Assembly: GCA_003533975.1 (NCBI GenBank)
Contig: DQCL01000342.1
Span: 1-13,419, forward strand
Reading direction: 5' to 3'
DNA from: Octadecabacter sp.
Lineage (GTDB): Bacteria > Pseudomonadota > Alphaproteobacteria > Rhodobacterales > Rhodobacteraceae
DNA length: 13,419 bases
Below are positions 6,676 to 13,419 of this stretch, one piece after another. Made by a program: the position numbers and the translations under genes. Under the pieces are notes generated by a model that saw only the letters and a program-made list of their open reading frames with translations, was not told where the DNA came from and searched no databases. Every line of letters begins with the position of its first letter. Within the stretch, counting starts at the first letter, position 1.

Positions 6676-7446
6676 TCAAGCGGCAATCATACCCGCTTCA
6701 ACGAGATTGGGCCGATACTTCGGACCAATTGGAACTGTCGTGCCACACGGCAATTCAACAACTTCACGCCCCTCGGCTTGCTTAACCCCAACAATTGATG
6801 ACGTGGCGACCCAATGGGAACGATGAACCCAAAATCCTGGCTCCACGTCGATTTCATCTACGGCATCGCGCAGTCGCATTAACAATCGATGTTCGGAACC
6901 GTCCGAAGTAAGCACACAAATATGATGGTTGTCTGAATAAACTCGCTTCACCTTCGCCCCAGCCGGCGCCTCAACCCGATCCAACAAGCGGTCGCGCTGC
7001 GGCACCCCAATGCCTGCGACATCCCGTTGGATCAGCCTTCGAAACCCAACTTTCACAACGCCGACCGCAAATGTTACCGCACTGATGACCACCCATCCAG
7101 AAAGGTCGGTATCTTGCGGCCACAAGACCGAATTTAAGGTTGCCACCAAAGGTCCAAAGACAATAGCAAGTGAGCTTATCACAAAAAGATCCTCCAGCCA
7201 GGCCGGATCTCCCTTAATGATTACGCGCCAAAGTACACGTAAGAATAGCGCGATGACAATCGACGCCGCGATCAGGCCGCCCCAATAAGCGAAGCGTACA
7301 TGTAGTGGCAGATCCTCATAGGTGCCAAACGGCCCAGCCATAGAAACAACAAATGTCGCCGCAACCCACACCACGAGATGACCCCATGGCAAAACTTCTT
7401 CTCTGATGGCATTAATGCCATCAACCACCTCTTTCAAAACGCCCAC
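6676..7446 (-). CDS. Membrane-anchored LytTR DNA-binding-domain protein
   Basis: 256-residue protein with four hydrophobic segments (about 21-39, 53-74, 86-107, 117-134) and a C-terminal LytTR-like domain (about 150-250). The domain shows the usual marks: V-Y-S-D-N-H-H-I-C-V-L-T at 169-180, L-R-D-A-V-D-E-I at 192-199, F-W-V-H-R-S-H-W-V at 205-213 and a closing strand with V-P-I-G. LytTR domains bind DNA through beta-strands; this protein lacks a receiver domain, so the membrane part is presumably the sensor. The longest frame starts at a GTG (7446) whose GGAAG is directly adjacent. A TTG at 7437 is better placed, with AAGGTGG five bases before it; another TTG is at 7392. A perfect palindrome lies within these first codons. 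It follows folD by 82 bp on the same strand. Confidence 0.82.
   Translation of the reverse strand: MGVLKEVVDGINAIREEVLPWGHLVVWVAATFVVSMAGPFGTYEDLPLHVRFAYWGGLIAASIVIALFLRVLWRVIIKGDPAWLEDLFVISSLAIVFGPLVATLNSVLWPQDTDLSGWVVISAVTFAVGVVKVGFRRLIQRDVAGIGVPQRDRLLDRVEAPAGAKVKRVYSDNHHICVLTSDGSEHRLLMRLRDAVDEIDVEPGFWVHRSHWVATSSIVGVKQAEGREVVELPCGTTVPIGPKYRPNLVEAGMIAA
7404..7423. repeat. Perfect 20-bp palindrome at the 5' end of the LytTR gene
   Basis: TGATGGCATTAATGCCATCA is identical to its own reverse complement over all 20 bases. It covers about codons 8-14 of the longest reading (V-D-G-I-N-A-I), or codons 5-11 if translation starts at the TTG at 7437; it would be in the 5' leader if the TTG at 7392 is used. 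It may be a binding site for a dimeric regulator, possibly the gene's own product, or a leader hairpin; function is inferred. I saw no second copy in the window. Confidence 0.75.
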
Positions 7447-7528
7447 CTTCCACTCAACCCGCTCGCAAGAATCGATGCACTCACATTCGTTTATACTTAC
7501 GCATCCGAAAGCAATGTAGAAAAAAGGG
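7447..7528 (-). promoter_or_regulatory. Spacer between folD and the LytTR gene, weak promoter candidate
   Basis: 82 bp. Just after the folD TAA on the - strand comes CCCTTTTTTC, a T-run that could end the folD transcript although no good stem precedes it. A TATAAA hexamer (7495-7490, - strand) lies about 45 bases before the GTG and could be a -10 element, but no good -35 is found at 16-18 bp. The LytTR gene may therefore be independent of folD or read through from it. Confidence 0.25.
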
Positions 7529-8422
7529 TTAGGCCGTCAAGCCCTCTGGCTCAGTCAATCCGTTAGAACGGCAACAGGCGGTCAACGTGTTCGCCAAAAG
7601 GCACGCAATCGTCATGGGGCCCACGCCACCCGGTACGGGCGTAATAGCCCCTGCAACGGCCGCACAGCTTTCATAATCCGCATCCCCAACAAGGCGTGTG
7701 CCGCCTTCTGGCTTGTCAATCCGGTTGATACCTACATCAATCACCGTCGCCCCGGGCTTAATCCAATCCCCGAGAACCGTCTGAGGCCGCCCAACGGCTG
7801 CCACAACAATATCAGCCTGGCGTACAACGCTCGGCAAATCCTTGGTGCGCGAATGCGCAATAGTCACTGTGCAGCTGTCGCCCAGCAAAAGTTGTGCCAT
7901 CGGCTTACCAACAATGTTTGACCGTCCGATAACCACAGCGTTCAACCCAGACAGGCTGCCATGATGGTCGCGTAACATCATCAATGATCCGAGCGGCGTA
8001 CAAGGCACCATCGACTTTTGCCCCGTCCCCAAAAGCCCCACATTTGAGATATGGAACCCGTCAACATCCTTGGCTGGATCAATAGAATTGATTACCAAAT
8101 CACTGTTGAGGTGCCCCGGAAGCGGAAGCTGCACGAGAATGCCGTGGATTGTCGGGTCATCATTCAACTTTTGTACCATCGCCAGCAAGTCGGCTTCAGA
8201 CACGGTTTCATCCATACGATGTTCGACCGACTTCATGCCGACTTCGACTGTCATTTTGCCTTTGGATTTGACGTAGACTTGGCTGGCAGGGTCTTCACCG
8301 ACCAAAACAACAGCAAGACCAGGCGTGATACCGTGCTCTTCCTTCAGCTTCGCCACATGCTCACCCACTTGGCCGCGCACTTTGGCTGCAAAGGCTTTCC
8401 CGTCAATCACTGTCGCTGTCAT
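7529..8422 (-). CDS. folD: FolD, methylene-THF dehydrogenase / methenyl-THF cyclohydrolase
   Basis: Bifunctional cytoplasmic enzyme that interconverts 5,10-methylene-THF, 5,10-methenyl-THF and 10-formyl-THF with NADP(H). It has 297 residues, normal for the family. Catalytic residues fall at the E. coli FolD positions: Tyr50 and Lys54 in Y-V-K-S-K, Gln98 in Q-L-P-L-P and Asp121 in K-D-V-D-G-F-H. The NADP-binding segment G-R-S-N-I-V-G-K-P is at 166-174 and the signature [10 protein letters not shown] at 262-271. The ATG at 8422 has a strong Shine-Dalgarno (AAAGGAA); the frame stays open to 8512, but that extension would translate a hairpin and a tandem repeat and is rejected. It lies 113 bp downstream of fhs on the same strand, a functional pairing. 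Confidence 0.97.
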   Translation of the reverse strand: MTATVIDGKAFAAKVRGQVGEHVAKLKEEHGITPGLAVVLVGEDPASQVYVKSKGKMTVEVGMKSVEHRMDETVSEADLLAMVQKLNDDPTIHGILVQLPLPGHLNSDLVINSIDPAKDVDGFHISNVGLLGTGQKSMVPCTPLGSLMMLRDHHGSLSGLNAVVIGRSNIVGKPMAQLLLGDSCTVTIAHSRTKDLPSVVRQADIVVAAVGRPQTVLGDWIKPGATVIDVGINRIDKPEGGTRLVGDADYESCAAVAGAITPVPGGVGPMTIACLLANTLTACCRSNGLTEPEGLTA

Positions 8423-8440
8423 CGCAAATTCCTTTAACTC

Positions 8441-8464
8441 TGGCCTGAAATTTGGCCTCAAATT
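8441..8464. repeat. Two tandem 12-bp units in the folD leader
   Basis: TGGCCTGAAATT (8441-8452) is followed directly by TGGCCTCAAATT (8453-8464), matching at 11 of 12 bases. The pair begins 18 bases upstream of the folD start codon, immediately before its Shine-Dalgarno on the - strand. It may be two stacked protein-binding sites or a chance duplication. Confidence 0.7.
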
Positions 8465-8485
8465 CTGCCCCCAAAACGGGAGGGT

Positions 8486-8529
8486 GGGCGGGGCGCCTTT
8501 GGCGAAAGCCAAACAGCGACGTCCCGCCC
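8486..8529 (-). repeat. Strong intercistronic hairpin between fhs and folD
   Basis: Outer arms GGGCGGG (8486-8492) and CCCGCCC (8523-8529) pair perfectly and extend by a G-U, C-G and G-C pair (8493-8495 with 8520-8522). After an asymmetric internal loop, TTTGGC (8498-8503) pairs with GCCAAA (8508-8513) around a 4-base loop that reads GAAA on the + strand and TTTC on the - strand. It begins 6 bases after the fhs stop. No T-run follows, so it is not a standard terminator; mRNA stabilisation, attenuation or a repetitive extragenic palindrome are options. Confidence 0.7.
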
Positions 8530-8535
8530 TTTAAC

Positions 8536-10212
8536 TTAGAACAAACCTTCGATTTGGCCATCGTCATTCAAATGAATGTTCTCAGCGGACGGCACCCGCG
8601 GCAGGCCTGGCATGGTCATGATCTCACCGCAAACAACGACAACGAAGCCCGCACCGGCTGATAAACGCACCTCACGCACAGGGACAGAATGCCCCGTTGG
8701 TGCGCCGCGCAACGTTGGGTCAGTCGAGAACGAGTATTGCGTTTTTGCCATACAAACCGGCAGGTTGCCATAGCCCTGATCTTCCCACAGCTTCAGCTGG
8801 TCGCGGATTTTCTGATCCATCAGCGCCTCATCAGCACGGTAGATACGTTTCGCAATTGTCTGGATTTTTTCTGCCAATGGCATTTCGTCGCGATACAGCG
8901 GCGCAAACTGGCTGATACCACTATCTGCAATTTCGGCCACGCGGGTTGCCAATACTTCGGACCCTTTGGACCCGTGTTCCCAGTGCTGGGACAAAATCGC
9001 TTCGGACCCTTGTGTTGCCACATAATCCTTAACCGCTTGTACTTCTGCGTCCGTATCCGTGACGAAATGGTTGATCGCGACCACAACCGGAACACCAAAA
9101 GATTTCAGGTTCCCGATGTGACGGCCAAGGTTGGCACAACCTTCATTTACGGCATCCACGTTTTCTGCGCCAAGGTCAGCCTTCGCAACGCCACCGTTCA
9201 TCTTCATCGCGCGCACAGTCGCAACCAAAACCACACAATCAGGGCTCAGGCCCGCTTTGCGGCACTTGATGTTCATGAATTTTTCGGCGCCCAAGTCAGC
9301 ACCAAAACCGGCTTCTGTCACAACGTAATCTGCAATCTTCAACGCCGTCGTCGTCGCAATGACCGAATTACAGCCGTGCGCGATGTTGGCAAAAGGACCG
9401 CCATGTACGAACGCCGGATTGTTTTCGAGCGTCTGCACCAAGTTCGGCTGCATCGCGTCTTTCAACAGAACAGTCATCGCGCCGTCTGCTTTGATGTCAC
9501 GTGCAAACACTGGGCTACGGTCACGGCGGTAGGCCACAATCATATCACCAAGACGCTTTTCAAGGTCTTTAAGATCCTTGGCCAAGCACAGGATCGCCAT
9601 GACTTCGGACGCCACTGTAATGTCAAAACCTGCTTCACGTGGGAAACCGTTGGCCACGCCACCAAGGGACGCTGTGATCTGGCGCAAGGCACGGTCGTTC
9701 ATGTCAACAACGCGGCGCCAGACGACGCGGCGGATGTCGATTTCCAGTTCGTTACCCCAATAGATGTGGTTGTCGATCATCGCAGACAGCAGGCTGTGCG
9801 CAGACGTGATCGCGTGGAAGTCGCCTGTAAAATGCAGGTTCATGTCTTCCATCGGCACGACCTGTGCGTAACCACCCCCCGCAGCGCCACCCTTCATGCC
9901 GAAGTTTGGCCCAAGGGATGCTTCGCGAATACAAACAGCCGCCTTTTTACCGATGCGGTTCAAACCGTCACCCAAGCCAACTGTAGTCGTTGTCTTACCT
10001 TCGCCCGCAGGTGTCGGATTGATAGCCGTCACCAGAATTAGCTTGCCGTCCTTGTTCTTCTGAACACCATTGATGAAGCTTTGGCTCACCTTTGCTTTGT
10101 CATGGCCGTATGGCAGCAGGTCATCACTGCTGATACCCAGTTTCGCGCCAATCTCTTGGATCGGTTTCTTGTTCGCTTCGCGTGCGATCTCGATGTCGGT
10201 TTTGTAACCCAT
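8536..10212 (-). CDS. fhs: Fhs, formate--tetrahydrofolate ligase
   Basis: ATP-dependent cytoplasmic enzyme that joins formate and THF to give 10-formyl-THF. It has 558 residues, as usual for bacterial Fhs. The nucleotide-binding loop T-P-A-G-E-G-K-T is at 67-74. The signature region starting [10 protein letters not shown] is at 97-106, followed by [13 protein letters not shown] and F-T-G-D-F-H-A-I. I chose the ATG at 10212 (M-G-Y-K-T-D) because GGAG sits about 8 bases upstream; the frame is open to 10263 but the extra 17 residues lack family character. With folD it feeds formate carbon into methylene-THF, or runs the other way to oxidise C1 units from methylated compounds such as DMSP or glycine betaine, as known in roseobacters. 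Confidence 0.97.
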   Translation of the reverse strand: MGYKTDIEIAREANKKPIQEIGAKLGISSDDLLPYGHDKAKVSQSFINGVQKNKDGKLILVTAINPTPAGEGKTTTTVGLGDGLNRIGKKAAVCIREASLGPNFGMKGGAAGGGYAQVVPMEDMNLHFTGDFHAITSAHSLLSAMIDNHIYWGNELEIDIRRVVWRRVVDMNDRALRQITASLGGVANGFPREAGFDITVASEVMAILCLAKDLKDLEKRLGDMIVAYRRDRSPVFARDIKADGAMTVLLKDAMQPNLVQTLENNPAFVHGGPFANIAHGCNSVIATTTALKIADYVVTEAGFGADLGAEKFMNIKCRKAGLSPDCVVLVATVRAMKMNGGVAKADLGAENVDAVNEGCANLGRHIGNLKSFGVPVVVAINHFVTDTDAEVQAVKDYVATQGSEAILSQHWEHGSKGSEVLATRVAEIADSGISQFAPLYRDEMPLAEKIQTIAKRIYRADEALMDQKIRDQLKLWEDQGYGNLPVCMAKTQYSFSTDPTLRGAPTGHSVPVREVRLSAGAGFVVVVCGEIMTMPGLPRVPSAENIHLNDDGQIEGLF

Positions 10213-10436
10213 TGTCTTCTCCAAGTTAGGCGCGGCTGCGTCTTTATCCGTTGTGGCCCACACTAAGCACAGCCATTCCCGAACACAGGCTGCGATTGCG
10301 ACATTTCCACCGCCGGAATCGTCGGCTGGGTGTCTCGATTAGATGTATCAATGAATTTTTCTGAACCAACAATCGCTGCCGTGAAATTTCGCCGGCCTTT
10401 TTAACAAAGCGTTTTTCCCGACAGCACCCCCGCTTC
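10213..10436 (-). promoter_or_regulatory. 224-bp leader/promoter region of fhs with a hairpin
   Basis: Long gap between the MOSC gene's stop and the fhs start, so fhs probably has its own promoter here; I could not place -35 and -10 boxes with confidence. A hairpin lies at 10308-10332: CACCGCCG (10308-10315) pairs with CGGC (10323-10326) and GGTG (10329-10332) with a 2-base bulge and 7-base loop. A small palindrome TGTGGCCCACA is at 10252-10262. I recognise no known riboswitch class and no short coding frame with a ribosome site. Confidence 0.45.
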
Positions 10437-11018
10437 TTATGGCGCCCATGCGGGTTGATCGGGAACATGCAACATCAGCTTGTCGCCAACCTCAACACGC
10501 CCTTCCGCAGCAACCCACGCACAAACGCCGCGTAAATTCTTAGCGGCTGGTTTGAACGACTTCGCCGCATCACCGTGCTCCACGACCAAAGACTTCGCCG
10601 GAAACTGACAAGGTCGGTTTTCCATATCGACCGTCACCGTAGCCCCGCTTGGCGCTTGCAGGCGCGAAGACGGCGGAACATGGCTGAAATCCGGAATGCC
10701 CTTCACAACCATTGTCGCCCCAAGCCGCCTTGGGTCTAGCGCTTCAACGCCCATCTCTGCGGCGATAAGGTCAATCTCTTCTTGGCTTACGATGCTCAAC
10801 TGGCGTTCGTTCTTGATGGGCGTGCCTTTGGCATATTGTGACTTCACACGACTGCACGACGCCCGCGTTAGTCCGGCATGAAACGCACCAGCGACACCCT
10901 CGAACGTCAGATCAAGCATCGCACGTTCTGGCGACATGAGCTCATTGCGATCATCACTCATGACCGATCCCAGCCAGACGATTTCAGCGGTGTAATGCGT
11001 GGGTTTCAGTGCGGGCAT
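10437..11018 (-). CDS. MOSC-domain protein
   Basis: 193-residue predicted cytoplasmic protein. The MOSC fold spans about 40-187: R-N-E-R-Q-L-S-I-V-S-like strand at 69-78, D-P-R-R-L-G-A at 95-101, E-N-R-P-C at 133-137 with the conserved Cys137, and L-R-G-V-C-A-W-V near 162-169. MOSC domains occur at the C-terminus of molybdenum cofactor sulfurases and in the YiiM/mARC group, where the conserved Cys handles sulfur or binds molybdopterin. This is a stand-alone form whose substrate is unknown. The ATG has an excellent Shine-Dalgarno (AAAGGAGA) about 7 bases upstream. It follows the methyltransferase gene by 89 bp on the same strand and precedes fhs; no functional link to either is evident. Confidence 0.85.
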   Translation of the reverse strand: MPALKPTHYTAEIVWLGSVMSDDRNELMSPERAMLDLTFEGVAGAFHAGLTRASCSRVKSQYAKGTPIKNERQLSIVSQEEIDLIAAEMGVEALDPRRLGATMVVKGIPDFSHVPPSSRLQAPSGATVTVDMENRPCQFPAKSLVVEHGDAAKSFKPAAKNLRGVCAWVAAEGRVEVGDKLMLHVPDQPAWAP

Positions 11019-11071
11019 GGGCGTCTCCTTTTGCGGCGAAAGTGACGCAGGACTCCGCCGCCCTCAACCCA

Positions 11072-11100
11072 TTTCTTGTTAAGTCGGATTTCACAAGAAA
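11072..11100. repeat. 8-bp inverted repeat between the methyltransferase and MOSC genes
   Basis: TTTCTTGT (11072-11079) and ACAAGAAA (11093-11100) are perfect reverse complements separated by 13 bases. It starts 7 bases after the methyltransferase stop on the - strand. The stem is AT-rich and no T-run follows, so it fits an operator for the MOSC gene as well as a weak terminator. Confidence 0.55.
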
Positions 11101-11107
11101 CGATACG

Positions 11108-11920
11108 TCAGCTTTTGCGCAGAACGAAAAATAACCGCTTGAACGCAAACAACACGCTGCCATCGGGCTGGCGGGGGTATGCGACGTCCAACGCGGCTTC
11201 ATAGGCCTCGACAAAGGCACCGCTCTGCGCCGCGTCCAACTTTTCCATAAACGGTCGCATGGCGGTAGATTGGGTGAAATGGCGCACCGGATGCCCGTCT
11301 GCGGCAGGCAGCGTTTGGATATAATCCGTTTCCCAAACGGATGCCTGCCCCAAAGGGGCCAACATTTCCGTGTACGATTGCGGTGGCGCCACGGGCGCGA
11401 CCCATTCGGTAAAATCAAATAGGTCAGGGAAAAGCTGCACGGCGGTCGTTCGTAGCAATGCATGGCTGGGCGCATCGTATTGGCGCGGCATTTGCACGGC
11501 TAGAACACCATTGGGCGCGAGGGTGCTAAACAATCGCGGGATCAATTGCGGATGATCGGGCAGCCAGTGTAAGCAGGCGTTGGAAAATATCAACGCGGGG
11601 GGAGCGTGCGGCGACCAAAGCGCCGCGTCAGCCTGCGTTACGCTATCATAAAGATGGTTGCCGCAATCCGTGGCCAAGTCCTTTGCCTTTGCCAACATAC
11701 TGGCAGAGGAATCCACACCAATTAACTTTACACCCTGAAATTTTGGCCACCGTTCGCGCAGCGCCGGTCCAACAGCTCCATCCCCACACCCGAGGTCAAT
11801 GACATCCCCGCTTGGCAACGTCCCGACCTGCGCCAGCAAATCCAATGCAGGGCGCAAACGAAGACTCCGAAAGCTGGCGTAGCTTTCGGGGTCCCAGTCT
11901 TTACTGCCATCAGCTACCAT
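11108..11920 (-). CDS. tam: Trans-aconitate 2-methyltransferase-like SAM methyltransferase
   Basis: 270-residue class I SAM-dependent methyltransferase. Motif I is V-I-D-L-G-C-G-D-G at 40-48 and the acidic residue of motif II is Asp70 in I-G-V-D-S-S. The Tam-type features are W-D-P-E-S-Y-A-S-F at 9-17, R-L-R-P-A-L-D-L-L-A at 21-30 and S-N-A-C-L-H-W-L-P-D-H at 113-123. Tam methylates trans-aconitate, which otherwise inhibits aconitase and the TCA cycle. The related BioC (malonyl-ACP methyltransferase) is less likely because no biotin genes are near and the N-terminus is Tam-like. The ATG overlaps the ftsH TAA by one base (TAATG), suggesting translation coupled to ftsH; no independent Shine-Dalgarno is clear. 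The substrate assignment is by family pattern only. Confidence 0.82.
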   Translation of the reverse strand: MVADGSKDWDPESYASFRSLRLRPALDLLAQVGTLPSGDVIDLGCGDGAVGPALRERWPKFQGVKLIGVDSSASMLAKAKDLATDCGNHLYDSVTQADAALWSPHAPPALIFSNACLHWLPDHPQLIPRLFSTLAPNGVLAVQMPRQYDAPSHALLRTTAVQLFPDLFDFTEWVAPVAPPQSYTEMLAPLGQASVWETDYIQTLPAADGHPVRHFTQSTAMRPFMEKLDAAQSGAFVEAYEAALDVAYPRQPDGSVLFAFKRLFFVLRKS

Positions 11921-13419
11921 TAGGTGGTTTCCGGATTCAGATCGCCCTTGGGTTTACGCGGCTTGGTCTTTGGAACCGCCGTGACTGAATCGCCAGACGT
12001 GGGCGGAATATCCAGACCATCGTCTTCGTCGTCACGGTTTAGCGTTTCACCCGCCATGACGCGCTTAATCTCGGCACCCGTCAGTGTTTCGTATTCCAAC
12101 AGGCCTTGACCCAGACGTTCAAACTCTTCGTTTTTCTCGGTCAGAATTTCCATCGCCTTTTGGAAACCTTGATCAATAAACGCCTTAACTTCGTCCTCAA
12201 TCACACCTTTGGTATCCGCCGAAACTGAGAAACCAGCGGTATTACCCTGATAGCCTTCATGGGCTTCGGCGTAGTCAATGTTACCGACCTTGTCAGACAT
12301 GCCCCAACGCATGATCATCGCACGCGCAAGCTGGCTGGCCTGCTGGATGTCACCGGCTGGGCCGTTCGATACTTGGTCTTCGCCGTATTTGATAACTTCG
12401 GCAGCCTTACCCGCCATCGTCATCGCCAAGCGCTGGTGGCACTCATCGCGGAACATATTAAGACGGTCCATCTCAGGCAGGCTCATCACCATGCCCAACG
12501 CGCCACCACGCGGAATGATTGTGGCCTTATAAACGGGATCACATTTCGGCAGCGTGATGCCGACAACAGCGTGGCCGGCCTCGTGGTACACCGTCATTTC
12601 CTTTTGTGCGTCCGTCATGATCATTGAGCGGCGCTCGGCCCCCATCATGATCTTGTCTTTGGCGGATTCGAAATCGGCCATCGCCACAAATCGCCGTCCA
12701 ACACGCGCCGCCGTCAGCGCCGCTTCGTTCACAAGGTTCGCAAGGTCCGCACCGGAAAAGCCCGGGGAACCACGTGCAATGATGCGCAGATCAACATCAG
12801 GGCCAAGCGGCACCTTACGCGCATGCACGCCAAGAATTTTCTCGCGGCCTTTGATATCTGGGTTGCCCACAGTCACGTTCCGGTCAAAACGGCCCGGACG
12901 CAGCAGCGCAGGGTCCAGCACGTCTTTACGGTTGGTCGCGGCCAAAATGATCACGCCTTCGTTGGATTCAAAGCCATCCATCTCAACCAGCAATTGGTTC
13001 AATGTCTGTTCGCGCTCGTCGTTACCGCCGCCCATGCCAACGCCACGCGCACGGCCCACGGCATCGATCTCGTCGATAAAGATAATGCACGGTGCGTTCT
13101 TTTTGGCCTGCTCAAACATGTCGCGCACACGGGATGCACCGACACCAACGAACATTTCAACAAAGTCAGAGCCGGAAATCGTGAAGAACGGAACACCCGC
13201 CTCGCCCGCAATCGCACGCGCCAGCAACGTTTTACCCGTACCCGGAGGGCCAACAAGCAGCGCGCCTTTTGGGATTTTACCACCAAGGCGGCCGAACTTC
13301 TGCGGGTTGCGCAGGAATTCAACGATCTCTTCCAGCTCTTCCTTGGCTTCATCAATGCCCGCCACGTCATCAAACGTCACACGGCCTTCTTTTTCGGTCA
13401 GCATCTTGGCCTTGGATTT
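11920..13419 (-). CDS. ftsH: FtsH, membrane AAA+ zinc metalloprotease (5' end missing)
   Basis: ATP-dependent protease of the inner membrane that degrades unassembled membrane proteins and some regulators. 499 residues are visible and the frame runs off the right edge, so about 140 N-terminal residues, including the two membrane helices, are outside. Counting from the Met at 13404: Walker A G-P-P-G-T-G-K-T at 52-59, pore motif M-F-V-G at 84-87, Walker B I-I-F-I-D-E-I-D at 107-114 and the second region of homology [10 protein letters not shown] to R-P-G-R-F-D-R at 156-175. The zinc site is H-E-A-G-H at 274-278 with the third ligand Asp352 in N-G-P-A-G-D. The C-terminal tail is polar, acidic then basic, as in alphaproteobacterial FtsH. 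All catalytic residues are present. The stop overlaps the next gene's start. Confidence 0.98.
   Translation of the reverse strand, partial: KSKAKMLTEKEGRVTFDDVAGIDEAKEELEEIVEFLRNPQKFGRLGGKIPKGALLVGPPGTGKTLLARAIAGEAGVPFFTISGSDFVEMFVGVGASRVRDMFEQAKKNAPCIIFIDEIDAVGRARGVGMGGGNDEREQTLNQLLVEMDGFESNEGVIILAATNRKDVLDPALLRPGRFDRNVTVGNPDIKGREKILGVHARKVPLGPDVDLRIIARGSPGFSGADLANLVNEAALTAARVGRRFVAMADFESAKDKIMMGAERRSMIMTDAQKEMTVYHEAGHAVVGITLPKCDPVYKATIIPRGGALGMVMSLPEMDRLNMFRDECHQRLAMTMAGKAAEVIKYGEDQVSNGPAGDIQQASQLARAMIMRWGMSDKVGNIDYAEAHEGYQGNTAGFSVSADTKGVIEDEVKAFIDQGFQKAMEILTEKNEEFERLGQGLLEYETLTGAEIKRVMAGETLNRDDEDDGLDIPPTSGDSVTAVPKTKPRKPKGDLNPETT

Noticed and set aside
6394..6798. 134-codon + strand frame starting inside the ATPase gene
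   Set aside because: It overlaps the end of the ATPase in another frame and the LytTR gene in antisense, has no ribosome site and no recognisable domain.
7520..7545. Intrinsic terminator after folD
   Set aside because: A T-run (CCCTTTTTTC) is present, but I could not find a stable stem directly before it, so it was not listed as a terminator.
8423..8512. N-terminal extension of FolD by 30 residues
   Set aside because: FolD catalytic residues match E. coli numbering exactly when starting at 8422, which has a strong Shine-Dalgarno. The extension would translate the hairpin and tandem repeat.
8689..10041. 450-codon open frame on the + strand opposite fhs
   Set aside because: It lies wholly antisense to a full-length, well-conserved fhs. 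The product is rich in His, Arg and Cys without domain structure, typical of a shadow frame from codon bias.
10213..10263. N-terminal extension of Fhs by 17 residues
   Set aside because: The M-G-Y-K-T-D start has a GGAG ribosome site and gives the normal family length.

Overview
The window looks like chromosome of an alphaproteobacterium, most likely a marine Roseobacter-group member of the Rhodobacteraceae. This is inferred from the Tad pilus gene order with two TPR lipoproteins and a prepilin peptidase, from the fhs-folD pair and from protein similarity recognised by eye. No phylogenetic test was possible. All large ORFs are intact except the two cut by the window edges. No rRNA, tRNA, CRISPR array, insertion sequence or phage gene was seen.

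Left part (1-3339, + strand) is the 3' end of a Tad/Flp pilus operon: the C-terminal part of tadB, then tadC, a tadD-like TPR lipoprotein, a second larger TPR lipoprotein and an A24-family prepilin peptidase. Gaps are only 2 to 29 bp, so this is one transcription unit. Together they form the inner-membrane platform, accessory lipoproteins and pilin-processing enzyme of the secretion/pilus machine.

Middle part (3340-7446). A polytopic membrane protein with a GT-C-glycosyltransferase-like layout runs convergently and abuts the Tad operon. Divergent from it is an AAA+ ATPase with an N-terminal winged-helix-like region. Then comes a 239-bp convergent intergenic stretch with nested inverted repeats, and a membrane-anchored LytTR-domain protein on the - strand whose first codons carry a perfect 20-bp palindrome.

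Right part (7529-13419, all - strand), in order of transcription: ftsH (5' end outside the window), a trans-aconitate-methyltransferase-like gene overlapping the ftsH stop by one base, a MOSC-domain protein, a 224-bp leader with a hairpin, fhs, a 113-bp spacer with a strong hairpin and a 12-bp tandem repeat, then folD. Fhs and FolD form the formate / 10-formyl-THF / 5,10-methylene-THF branch of one-carbon metabolism. FtsH is the membrane AAA protease.

No stretch over 300 bp lacks a gene. The longest gaps are 6437-6675, 10213-10436, 4957-5125 and 8423-8535, each described below. The less ordinary elements are the winged-helix AAA+ ATPase beside the Tad locus, the membrane LytTR protein with its palindrome, and the structured spacers around fhs and folD. 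None amounts to a demonstrated new system.
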